Origin: an uncultured Gammaproteobacteria bacterium
GTDB taxonomy: Bacteria > Pseudomonadota > Gammaproteobacteria > GCA-002705445 > GCA-002716945
Direction of reading: 5' to 3'
DNA length: 64,000 nucleotides
NCBI GenBank assembly: GCA_902521725.1
Contig: CABYTF010000001.1
Location: 186,001-250,000 of the forward strand
Shown here in pieces: positions 10,138 through 17,817 of this stretch (position 1 is the stretch's first letter; the number at the start of each line of letters is the position of its first letter). Under the pieces are notes generated by a model, which was given only the letters and a program-made list of their open reading frames with translations, had not been told where the DNA came from and did not search any database. A program made the position numbers and the translations under genes.

Positions 10138-10928
10138 GACAATATCAAGACTTATTGAAATTACTCTTGGAGCGAGGTGTGAAAAAGCAGGATAGAACTG
10201 GTACGGGAACAATATCTTATTTTGGACATCAAATGAGATTTAACTTATCTGAGGGCTTTCCTCTAGTTACCACGAAAAAAATTCATTTCCCCTCTATTGT
10301 TCACGAGCTCTTATGGTTTTTAAAGGGAGATTCAAACATTAAGTATCTTAATGAAAATGGTATTACAATATGGGATGAGTGGGCTGATGAAAATGGCGAT
10401 CTTGGAAGAATTTATGGAGTTCAATGGCGTTCGTGGAGAAATTCTAAGGGTGAAAGTATCGACCAAATATCAAATTTAATGAATACGCTCAAAAATGAGC
10501 CAGATTCTAGAAGACATATAGTTTCATCATGGAATGTTGGTGATTTATCTGATATGAATTTACCGCCATGCCATGCGCTATTTCAGTTTTATGTTATTGA
10601 TAACAAACTTTCTTGCCAACTGTATCAGAGGAGCGCAGATGTATTTTTAGGTGTTCCATTTAATATCGCATCATATGCTCTTTTAGCTTCGATGATCGCA
10701 AAGACTCTAAGTTTTGATCTGGGTGATTTTATACATACTCTTGGAGATGCACATCTATATACTAACCATATCGATCAAGCAAAACTTCAGTTAACACGTG
10801 AACCCAAAAAACTGCCTGAATTAGTAATTTTGAATAAGCGCGATGATATCTTTTCATATCAGTTTGACGACTTTAAACTAACAAATTATGATTCTCACGA
10901 TCATATAAAAGCACCTGTATCGGTATAA
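10134..10928 (+). CDS. thyA: Thymidylate synthase
   Basis: A 264-residue classical ThyA, the exact length of the Escherichia coli enzyme. The catalytic cysteine is C146 in [12 protein letters not shown], with the nucleotide-binding [15 protein letters not shown] following and RTGTGT near the N-terminus. It methylates dUMP using methylenetetrahydrofolate, producing dihydrofolate that FolA, encoded next, reduces. It is coupled to lgt by an ATGA overlap. ThyA together with FolA means the organism does not need a flavin-dependent ThyX. Confidence 0.98.
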   Translation: MRQYQDLLKLLLERGVKKQDRTGTGTISYFGHQMRFNLSEGFPLVTTKKIHFPSIVHELLWFLKGDSNIKYLNENGITIWDEWADENGDLGRIYGVQWRSWRNSKGESIDQISNLMNTLKNEPDSRRHIVSSWNVGDLSDMNLPPCHALFQFYVIDNKLSCQLYQRSADVFLGVPFNIASYALLASMIAKTLSFDLGDFIHTLGDAHLYTNHIDQAKLQLTREPKKLPELVILNKRDDIFSYQFDDFKLTNYDSHDHIKAPVSV

Positions 10929-10933
10929 CACTC

Positions 10934-11413
10934 GTGTCAATTAAGATTATAGCTGCTTTAAGCACTAATAGAGTAATTGGAGACAAAGGAAAAATTCCAT
11001 GGTTTATTCGTGGTGAACTTAAAAGATTTAAGGACATTACAATGGGCCACAATGTAGTAATGGGTCGTAAAACTTATGAATCTATAGGTAAAGTCCTTGA
11101 CGGAAGGAGAAACATCATAATTTCTAATAACAAATCTTTTCAAGCAGACGGTGCAATAGTCGAGAGCTCTTATAACTTGGCTCTAAGTCAATGTGATGAA
11201 GGTAAAGATATTTTCATTATAGGGGGGTCTACAATTTATGAAATGGCATTGAAGCGTTGCGATTATCTTTACCTAACAGTCATTCACAAAGCTTTTCCTG
11301 GTGACACTTATTTTCCAAAATATGATTCAAAAAAATGGACTCTCATAAACGAGACTAGGAATTATGACCTCGAGAATAAATTTTCCTATTCTTACTTATC
11401 TTACAAAGTTTAG
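10934..11413 (+). CDS. folA: Dihydrofolate reductase
   Basis: A 159-residue DHFR that regenerates tetrahydrofolate for ThyA. Motifs include IAALSTNRVIGDKGKIPW, then GELKRFK with Glu28 in the place of the catalytic acid, and VVMGRKTYESIG for NADPH binding. The start is GTG at 10934, five bases after the thyA stop; there is no ATG giving a complete N-terminus. The three-gene lgt-thyA-folA unit ends here, and the last four bases overlap the convergent apaG. Confidence 0.95.
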   Translation: MSIKIIAALSTNRVIGDKGKIPWFIRGELKRFKDITMGHNVVMGRKTYESIGKVLDGRRNIIISNNKSFQADGAIVESSYNLALSQCDEGKDIFIIGGSTIYEMALKRCDYLYLTVIHKAFPGDTYFPKYDSKKWTLINETRNYDLENKFSYSYLSYKV

Positions 11414-11781
11414 TGAATCACTCTAGGAATTGAGAGAATAAATTCTGGTATTACAGCATCAAAATAATTATCCTCATCGTCTATCATATGATAACTGCCT
11501 TTCATGGTACCAAAAGATGTTTCTATCATAGTTCCGCTAGTATATTGAAATTCCTCACCGGGTTTGATCTCAGGCTGCTCTCCTATTACACCCTCTCCTT
11601 TGACATCCTGAATCTTACCGTTATCATCTTTTATTACCCAATGTCTTGACAGCAGCTTTGTCCTTTTATCTCCATTATTTTTTATTAAAACAGTGTATAA
11701 AAAATAATATTTATTTTCTTCAGGCTTTGACTCACTACTTAAATACGTAGTTTCAACATCAATTTCTATATGGTTAGTCAC
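11410..11781 (-). CDS. apaG: ApaG domain protein
   Basis: A 123-residue protein with the ApaG beta-sandwich pattern: YLFxYT-like strands (KYYFLYTVLIKN), LLSRHWVIKDDNG, and the conserved GEQPEIKPGEEFQYTSG and GTMKGSYHM blocks. ApaG is associated with the apaH region in enterobacteria and is thought to be linked to dinucleotide polyphosphate metabolism, though its biochemical role is unclear. Here it is downstream of a Sel1 protein, whose 3' end overlaps its start by eight bases, rather than beside ksgA/apaH. Confidence 0.94.
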   Translation of the reverse strand: MTNHIEIDVETTYLSSESKPEENKYYFLYTVLIKNNGDKRTKLLSRHWVIKDDNGKIQDVKGEGVIGEQPEIKPGEEFQYTSGTMIETSFGTMKGSYHMIDDEDNYFDAVIPEFILSIPRVIH

Positions 11782-12247
11782 GCTTAATCTCCTTTTTTAG
11801 CTGATTTATAAACTTATGAACATCATAATGCATTGCAGGTGTTAAATGCATACTAGCATCATCTCTGAGTTTTTTGGAGTTATATCCATTTTCAATAGCA
11901 ATTTCCGACCATGCGTACGCTGACATATAATTCTTTTTTGTACCCAATCCTCTCATGTACATATATGCCAAATTATTCATGGCTCGTGCTGAGCCTTTGT
12001 AAGCTGCTTTTTTACAATATTCGTAAGCTAAAGGTAAATTTTTTTCAACTCCCTTTCCGAAATAATACAGTAAGGCGATATTATACATCGCCTCTCTTTT
12101 TCCTTCATTTAACTCTTCTGTCCAAACTTTCAAAGCTTTCTGATAGTCGCCCTTGAGGTAATATTTATAACCAATGTCATCATATGCAAGCACATCACTT
12201 GAGGGGCTCAACAGGATTAATAATACTAGCAAAAATACTTTAGCCAT
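11774..12247 (-). CDS. Secreted Sel1-repeat protein
   Basis: A 157-residue protein with a clear Sec signal peptide (hydrophobic residues 3-20, cleavage likely after LAY or nearby). The mature part has two or three Sel1-type TPR repeats, recognisable as MYNIALLYYFGKGVEKNLPLA and AMNNLAYMYMRGLGTKKNYM. Such proteins are periplasmic scaffolds for protein-protein contacts; no specific partner can be named. It shares a transcript with apaG. The C-terminal 35 residues fall outside the repeats and are lysine-rich. Confidence 0.85.
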   Translation of the reverse strand: MAKVFLLVLLILLSPSSDVLAYDDIGYKYYLKGDYQKALKVWTEELNEGKREAMYNIALLYYFGKGVEKNLPLAYEYCKKAAYKGSARAMNNLAYMYMRGLGTKKNYMSAYAWSEIAIENGYNSKKLRDDASMHLTPAMHYDVHKFINQLKKEIKRD

Positions 12248-12291
12248 ATTACATTGTATATCATTAGAGTAATGAGTGTATTGTACTAAAT

Positions 12292-12624
12292 ATGGATATT
12301 AATATTTTTGAAAAAATTTATTCATCTTTGACCAAAGGTAATGAAAATATCAGAGCTTCATTAGCCAAAATCAAAACTATTCTTGCAGATGAGACAAGAG
12401 AATCTAATGAAATGCTAAAGATTTATCAGAAGTACGTTACTAACAACGAAAATATTACAAAAGAAGAACTGGATCAAGCGAATAAACAGTTTTCTGATTT
12501 ACTTAAAGGTCTGGGTTTAGCTGGCGTATTTGCTCTTCCAGGCGGCTTGTTAGCTATCGCTTTTATGGTTAAGTTAGGAGAGAAGCTTGGGATAGATATT
12601 ATTCCTGAAAAGTATAAAAAATGA
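12292..12624 (+). CDS. Small LETM1-like protein
   Basis: A 110-residue protein not assigned to a characterised family with certainty. Residues 1-60 form a charged, helical, possibly coiled segment. Residues 68-106 read GLGLAGVFALPGG followed by a short hydrophobic stretch and KLGEKLGIDIIPEKY, a pattern that resembles the LETM1/ribosome-binding-like domain (hydrophobic segment, then a basic helix and an I/L-L-P motif). LETM1 proteins of mitochondria are inner-membrane proteins linked to ion homeostasis and ribosome contact, but bacterial short forms have no known function. It stands alone between a divergent Sel1 gene and a convergent membrane-protein gene. Confidence 0.7.
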   Translation: MDINIFEKIYSSLTKGNENIRASLAKIKTILADETRESNEMLKIYQKYVTNNENITKEELDQANKQFSDLLKGLGLAGVFALPGGLLAIAFMVKLGEKLGIDIIPEKYKK

Positions 12625-12625
12625 T

Positions 12626-13288
12626 TCAATCATCAAAGTAGTCGTCTTGTTTTTTAATTCTCAACCCATGTTTTTCTTGGACTTTTGTCCCTATAAATAA
12701 AGATGGTAGCAAGAAAATGAAGAATAGATCTACAAAATACCAGAAAGCGTTTACATCAAATACATTTAGTATGCCAGCCATTATGGCGTTAATCCATAGC
12801 CAAAAAAATGGTAAAAACTTATCAGGAGCAATTACCCAAGGCATGTGTTCTAGCATAAGGGTAGTGAAGTATTTCCCATGTAAGCCATAATAAACAGTTA
12901 TGAATATAGTGAAAATAACGGTACCTACTATTAATGAGTTTGCAAGAGCGGGAAATATTCCTATCATTCCAAGTGGAATTGCTAGAAACGCTAGATAGCC
13001 CTCCCAGACTAGCCAAATTAAAATCATAGAAATTATCGCAAACTTTGTTGCGCGCTTCTCATTTACATCATACGAACTTCTTTTATACAGAAGTTTGTAT
13101 AGAATAATTACTGCGATAGCATAGTAAACTATAAGCCCAAATGTTTTTGATGAGAGCAGGTCAACGAGCGAATTTGCAACCATTGAAAGATGATTTTCAA
13201 CAGTTAACCATACTAAAAGTGTTGCAATTGATGCATTTACAAAAGCTTGCACACCCTTAGGTGTAATTGATTTCCATGGATCACCCAT
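12626..13288 (-). CDS. Unknown multi-spanning membrane protein
   Basis: A 220-residue polytopic inner-membrane protein I do not recognise. About six hydrophobic segments are visible (roughly residues 14-30, 48-67, 82-104, 107-134, 158-178 and 182-200), rich in tryptophan and phenylalanine, with a charged C-terminal tail RIKKQDDYFDD. No catalytic or transport motif stands out. A strong Shine-Dalgarno (GGAGAGG on the minus strand at about 13293-13299) supports the chosen start. It converges on the LETM1-like gene one base apart and is divergent from gmk. Confidence 0.75.
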   Translation of the reverse strand: MGDPWKSITPKGVQAFVNASIATLLVWLTVENHLSMVANSLVDLLSSKTFGLIVYYAIAVIILYKLLYKRSSYDVNEKRATKFAIISMILIWLVWEGYLAFLAIPLGMIGIFPALANSLIVGTVIFTIFITVYYGLHGKYFTTLMLEHMPWVIAPDKFLPFFWLWINAIMAGILNVFDVNAFWYFVDLFFIFLLPSLFIGTKVQEKHGLRIKKQDDYFDD

Positions 13289-13343
13289 ATACCTCTCCTA
13301 TGGGACTTATGATAAACTATGAATCTAAAATTTAACAGGATAT

Positions 13344-13919
13344 ATGTCGAATATTTTCATTATAAGTGCACCGTCAGGGTGCGGGAAAACGTCCTTAGTA
13401 AGAGAACTATGTCAAACCTATTCATTCCTTGAACAGACAGTTTCTTATACAACAAGAACCATACGCTCTGGAGAAGTAGACGGTCAAGATTACCATTTCA
13501 TATCTAAAGATGAATTCATCGAGAACGAAAAAAATAATAAGTTCATCGAGTCGCAAAATGTTTATGATAACTTTTATGGCACAACTTATGATTCTATAAA
13601 TGAAATCCTTGCATCTGGAAAAGATGCTATTTTGGAGATTGACTATAAAGGGATGCTTCTGATTAAATCTAAAATACCTTCATCTCAATCTATATATATT
13701 CTTCCCCCAAGCGTAGAAGAGCTAGAAAAAAGATTGTTCGACAGAGGATTGGATAGCGATGAGGTTATTGAAAAAAGAGTTTCCCGAGCAAAAGATGAGT
13801 TAAAGTACGTTAAATTTGCTGATTATACGGTAATGAATGACAATTTTGCTGAAGCAACAAAATCATTAAAAGCCATTATTCTTAATTCGAAAATAACACC
13901 TTGTAATTTCTGTTTGTAA
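13344..13919 (+). CDS. gmk: Guanylate kinase
   Basis: A 191-residue kinase that phosphorylates GMP to GDP. The P-loop is SGCGKTS at 11-17. The GMP-binding segment is VSYTTRTIRSGEVDGQDYHF, and EIDYKGM is the guanylate-kinase counterpart of the EIDVQGA motif. It is slightly shorter than the enteric enzyme, mainly at the C-terminus. AGGA six bases before the ATG serves as Shine-Dalgarno. It begins the gmk-rpoZ-spoT block, which is conserved across gammaproteobacteria and joins GTP supply, the RNA polymerase omega subunit and (p)ppGpp metabolism. Confidence 0.97.
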   Translation: MSNIFIISAPSGCGKTSLVRELCQTYSFLEQTVSYTTRTIRSGEVDGQDYHFISKDEFIENEKNNKFIESQNVYDNFYGTTYDSINEILASGKDAILEIDYKGMLLIKSKIPSSQSIYILPPSVEELEKRLFDRGLDSDEVIEKRVSRAKDELKYVKFADYTVMNDNFAEATKSLKAIILNSKITPCNFCL

Positions 13920-13940
13920 AATAAATATACTTTAGTTGCC

Positions 13941-13968
13941 TTGCTAGGCATGGATAATCTGATATACT
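13941..13968 (+). promoter_or_regulatory. Sigma-70 promoter of rpoZ-spoT, near-leaderless
   Basis: TTGCTA (-35, 13941-13946) and TATACT (-10, 13963-13968) are separated by 16 bases. The rpoZ ATG is only eight bases beyond the -10 box, so transcription would start zero to about two bases before it. There is no Shine-Dalgarno. Seen in sequence; promoter activity is inferred. Confidence 0.55.
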
Positions 13969-13976
13969 CTTTGCTC

Positions 13977-14366
13977 ATGGCTAGAGTTACAATTGAGGAT
14001 TGCTTAAAGAAAATAGATAATGCCTATGATATTGTTTCCTTAGCAAGTCAACGCGCAAAAGACATTCTTGATGGTTCTGAACCTAAAATAGACTATCCTG
14101 GAAAGCCAAGTGTGATCGCACTAAAAGAGATTGCAGAGGGTTTAATTGATATGTCTTACTTTGAAATTCGAAGAAAACAAAAAATTGAAGAACAGTTATC
14201 AGATGCAATAGCAGAAGAAGAAGCAATTTCAGATATTGTTACTGAATCGCAACAACTTTCTCAGGCTGAATTACCTGAATCTCAGGTTGAATCAGATGAA
14301 AATGACGCTCAAATAGTTGAACCTGATTCTTTGCAGGAAGAAAATACAGAAGACAAACCCGCCTAA
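13977..14366 (+). CDS. rpoZ: RNA polymerase omega subunit
   Basis: A 129-residue omega subunit starting MARVTIEDCLKKIDNAYDIV, the near-invariant N-terminus of the family, which fixes the ATG at 13977; an in-frame TTG at 13941 is not used. The N-terminal 80 residues match RpoZ, including LASQRAKDI and KPSVIALKEIAEGLI. Residues 83-129 are an acidic glutamate/glutamine/serine-rich tail, making it about 40 residues longer than the E. coli protein. Omega assists RNA polymerase assembly and forms part of ppGpp site 1; spoT is encoded 18 bases downstream. Confidence 0.95.
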   Translation: MARVTIEDCLKKIDNAYDIVSLASQRAKDILDGSEPKIDYPGKPSVIALKEIAEGLIDMSYFEIRRKQKIEEQLSDAIAEEEAISDIVTESQQLSQAELPESQVESDENDAQIVEPDSLQEENTEDKPA

Positions 14367-14384
14367 AAATCTTATTCTAGATAT

Positions 14385-16511
14385 ATGGCTGTAGCAAAGA
14401 AGAAAAGAAATACCGAAGATATTGCTTTTGTAAACTTTAAAAAGAAACTTCAAAAGTACTTGAATTCTTATCAAGTTAAAAAAGTCGAGAAAGCGTATAG
14501 TATAGCTAAAGATGCTCATAGCGGTCAGAAGAGAAAATCAGGTGAGAATTATATAAATCATCCTCTTGACGCTGCATCATATCTGGCTGATTACGAGTTA
14601 GATCATGAGACTATAATGGCAGCCATTCTCCATGATGTTGTCGAAGACACAAATATTAGACTTGAGGATTTAGAAAAATTATTTGGAAAAAAAGTTACAG
14701 AACTCGTCGATGGCGTGAGTAAGCTCGATAAAATCAATTTTGAATCAAAAGAAGAGGCAGATGCCGCGAATTTAAGAAAGATGATTATGGCCATGAGTAA
14801 TGATATAAGAGTTTTGCTTATAAAATTAGCAGACAGGCGTCATAATTTATCTACAATAAGTGTTCTAGAAAATAAAAAAGCGCGAAGAATTGCTAGAGAA
14901 ACACTCGAAATATATGCTCCTTTAGCACTAAGGCTCGGCATACATAATTTATCAACAGAGTTAGAAAATCTCTCTTTCAAGACATATTTTCCGCTAAGAC
15001 ATCTTACTCTCGTAAAAAGTATCGACAAGGCGAGAGGTAACCGAAAACTTCTTATGAGTAAAATTCAATCAGAAGTAATAAAAAAACTCAATTCCGAATC
15101 AATTAAAAGTGTCACTAAAGCAAGGGAAAAGCACCCTTATGGAATTTATAAAAAAATGAGATCCAAAGAGCTCAAGTTTTCTCAAATAAATGATATTTTT
15201 GGAGTTCGAATTATCACTGACTCAGTAGACTTTTGTTATAGAGCACTCGGATGTATTCATAATTTATATAAACCAATTCCTGGTAGATTCAAAGATTATA
15301 TTGCAATACCAAAATCAAACGGATATCAATCTCTTCACACAACTGTGCTTGGGCCGCATAATTTACCGCTTGAATTTCAGATAAGGACACAAGAAATGGA
15401 TCAACTTGCACAATCAGGCATTGCAGCTCATTGGCTTTACAAGACAACGTCATCAATCTCAAAACTCTCCAGAGAGCAACAATGGTTAAATAATCTCTTG
15501 GATATTCAAAAGCAGTCCGGTAATCCAACAGAATTTCTTGGTAGCATAAAAGATGATTTGAATCCTGGTAAAGTTTACGTTTTTTCCTCGAAAGGTGAGA
15601 TTATAGAGCTACCAAAAAAATCTACCTTAATTGATTTTGCATATGCTATTCATACTGATTTAGGCAACAAATACTCATCTGGTAAAGTGGATGGGGAATT
15701 TAAACCTCCAAATACTATTTTAAAAAATGGTCAAAGGGTTGTAATAGAGAAATCAGAAATTGCTAAACCTGATCCATCATGGTTAAATTTTGTTACTTCA
15801 GTAAAAGCACGTACATCGATAAGAAACTACCTAAGAAGTATTCATGAGTCTGATGCTCAGAAGCTAGGAGAAAAATTACTGATGTCTAGTTTGAATGAAA
15901 TGGAAGTATCATTGAATGATGTTCCTTCTAAAACATTAAACTTCATTCTTTCGGAGTATAAATTTAAAACCATCGAGGACCTATATGTTGAAATTGGGCT
16001 CGGTAACGTTATCCCAAAATTAATTGCACTGAGGATGGCCCCATCATTCAAGCAAGATACTAGTAAGACTATATATGACATCGAAGGTTCAGAGGGATTA
16101 GTTATGTCTTATGCAAAATGTTGCCATCCTATACCTGGCGATACTATTGTTGGACACATAACTCAAGGTAAAGGAATAGTAGTTCACCGAAGTAGTTGCA
16201 AAAGCATACGTCACATTAAGCGGGATAAAGATAATATAGAATTAAGATGGAGTGAAAACGTTGATAATCTTTTCAGCGCATCTATCATGGTTGAGGTAGA
16301 GAATGTTCGTGGTGTACTCGCACAAGTATCCTCGGTAATTGCACAGAGTAATCATAATATTGAGAGCGTAAACTACACTGATACACATGAAGCTGGTCAC
16401 AATATGATGGTATTTATAATATCAGTTAAAAGTCTGAATAGCCTTAATAAACTCATAGATAAACTCAACAAAATAAAAAATGTTTACAGAGTTGAGAGGA
16501 AGAGAAGTTAA
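14385..16511 (+). CDS. spoT: Bifunctional (p)ppGpp synthetase/hydrolase
   Basis: A 708-residue RelA/SpoT homologue with the full domain series. The N-terminal HD hydrolase has HD at 83-84 in AAILHDVVEDTN, so the hydrolase is expected to be active. The synthetase domain has RFKDYIAIPKSNGYQSLHT and EFQIRT, consistent with activity. A TGS domain starts at KVYVFSSKGEIIELPKKST and a C-terminal ACT domain at SASIMVEVENVRGVLAQVSS. It probably makes and degrades the stringent-response alarmone. No relA is in the window, so it may be the only long RSH enzyme, but that is not shown here. Confidence 0.97.
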   Translation: MAVAKKKRNTEDIAFVNFKKKLQKYLNSYQVKKVEKAYSIAKDAHSGQKRKSGENYINHPLDAASYLADYELDHETIMAAILHDVVEDTNIRLEDLEKLFGKKVTELVDGVSKLDKINFESKEEADAANLRKMIMAMSNDIRVLLIKLADRRHNLSTISVLENKKARRIARETLEIYAPLALRLGIHNLSTELENLSFKTYFPLRHLTLVKSIDKARGNRKLLMSKIQSEVIKKLNSESIKSVTKAREKHPYGIYKKMRSKELKFSQINDIFGVRIITDSVDFCYRALGCIHNLYKPIPGRFKDYIAIPKSNGYQSLHTTVLGPHNLPLEFQIRTQEMDQLAQSGIAAHWLYKTTSSISKLSREQQWLNNLLDIQKQSGNPTEFLGSIKDDLNPGKVYVFSSKGEIIELPKKSTLIDFAYAIHTDLGNKYSSGKVDGEFKPPNTILKNGQRVVIEKSEIAKPDPSWLNFVTSVKARTSIRNYLRSIHESDAQKLGEKLLMSSLNEMEVSLNDVPSKTLNFILSEYKFKTIEDLYVEIGLGNVIPKLIALRMAPSFKQDTSKTIYDIEGSEGLVMSYAKCCHPIPGDTIVGHITQGKGIVVHRSSCKSIRHIKRDKDNIELRWSENVDNLFSASIMVEVENVRGVLAQVSSVIAQSNHNIESVNYTDTHEAGHNMMVFIISVKSLNSLNKLIDKLNKIKNVYRVERKRS

Positions 16512-16513
16512 AA

Positions 16514-17248
16514 ATGGAAAAAACTAAATTTGGATATAAAGAGATTGATCAAAAAGACAAACCAAGCAAAGTAAATCAAATTTTTACATCAGTATCAAAT
16601 AGATATGATTTAATGAACGATATTATGTCTTTTGGACTCCATAGGTTTTGGAAAAAACAGTTTTTGAGGTTATGCAATTTAAGTGACAAGAAAAATATAC
16701 TGGATGTTGCTTGCGGGACAGGTGACATTGCTTTAGCGATTAAAAAACAAAAAAATAGTATTAATCTCACATGCTTGGATCCTAATAAGGAGATGATAGA
16801 AATATGCAAACAAAAATTTTTAAATAGTGGTTTCACAGACATAATCTATGAAAATAGCGGGATGGAAGACTTTAAACCTTTAAGGAATAAGTATGACTTA
16901 GTTACACTTGCATTTGGATTTAGAAATTTCACAAATCATGAAAAAGGATTGCGGAATATTTATGATTGTCTGGAACCTGGTGGACTATTTTTATTGATGG
17001 ATTTCAAAAAGCCAAGAAATGAAATTTATTCGACTTTATTCAAAAATTATACACTTAAAATTATCCCAAAAATTGGTCAAATAGTTGCTGATGATCACGA
17101 GAGTTATAAATATTTAGGTGAGTCTATTCAAACATACTTCTTACCTGAGCAAATTGAAGAGATGTGTCTTGAAGTTGGGTTTGAATGCACTAAAATAGTC
17201 AATCTCTTAGAGGATGTTGCTACAATACATATTGCAAGAAAACTATGA
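16514..17248 (+). CDS. ubiE: Ubiquinone/menaquinone C-methyltransferase
   Basis: A 244-residue class I SAM methyltransferase of the UbiE family. Conserved marks are VSNRYDLMNDIMSFGLHRFWKK, the SAM-binding ILDVACGTGDIALAI at 62-76 and LVTLAFGFRNFTN. It carries out the C-methylation of the quinone ring precursor. It lies two bases after spoT and overlaps ubiJ by four bases. With ubiJ and ubiB following directly, the cluster is a ubiquinone biosynthesis operon; ubiK, another accessory factor, is at 31 kb. Confidence 0.97.
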   Translation: MEKTKFGYKEIDQKDKPSKVNQIFTSVSNRYDLMNDIMSFGLHRFWKKQFLRLCNLSDKKNILDVACGTGDIALAIKKQKNSINLTCLDPNKEMIEICKQKFLNSGFTDIIYENSGMEDFKPLRNKYDLVTLAFGFRNFTNHEKGLRNIYDCLEPGGLFLLMDFKKPRNEIYSTLFKNYTLKIIPKIGQIVADDHESYKYLGESIQTYFLPEQIEEMCLEVGFECTKIVNLLEDVATIHIARKL

Positions 17249-17817
17249 AAGAAAAGATAATAGAGAGTATAAACGAGGGCTTGAGTTCAAGTCTATCCAT
17301 CAAACTTTATAAAGAATTGGTGCCTGAAAATCTCACTAAAAAAATCATTAAACTCTATATTGAAGATATTTCACTTGAATTGCTCCTCAATTTTAGCGAG
17401 GACAAGATTAGCGTCTCAACAGATTCAGATCATCAGGACGTTGAAATATCAGGTACTCTATCATCGTTCATATTTTATGCATCCACCGGAGGTAGTGATC
17501 TTTTTTCATCAAAGATAACGATAACTGGCGACATAGAATCTGCAAATGCACTAAATAGTTTTTTCAAAGAATCTAACCTATTGCGCATCATTATTATTGA
17601 ATTGATTGGTCAAAAACCGACATCAACTCTATTCTCTATTTTTGATCCACTCAAAAACAAACTCAAAGAATACAATGAAAGTAATAATGAATCACTGTCA
17701 AACTTTTTAAAATACGATATTAACTTGATTCCTACAAAGCAAGAGATCAATGATTATCTTGATCAAGTTGATGAGATAAAAACTAGGACTGAGAAACTTG
17801 TTAAGAAATTAAAATGA
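17245..17817 (+). CDS. ubiJ: Ubiquinone biosynthesis accessory factor UbiJ (SCP2 domain)
   Basis: A 190-residue protein. The N-terminal 110 residues fit an SCP2-like lipid-binding domain, ending in SSKITITGDIESANALNSFF, the typical last strands and helix. The C-terminal part is a charged helical segment containing YLDQVDEIKTRTEKLVKKLK. UbiJ is a lipid-binding assembly factor of the aerobic Ubi metabolon. Sequence conservation is low, as is normal for this family, so placement between ubiE and ubiB, with ATGA overlaps on both sides, is the main support. Confidence 0.88.
   Translation: MKEKIIESINEGLSSSLSIKLYKELVPENLTKKIIKLYIEDISLELLLNFSEDKISVSTDSDHQDVEISGTLSSFIFYASTGGSDLFSSKITITGDIESANALNSFFKESNLLRIIIIELIGQKPTSTLFSIFDPLKNKLKEYNESNNESLSNFLKYDINLIPTKQEINDYLDQVDEIKTRTEKLVKKLK

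Noticed and set aside
13941-13976. Upstream TTG start for rpoZ
   Set aside because: The family begins at MARVTIEDC, and the TTG coincides with the -35 box of a good promoter.
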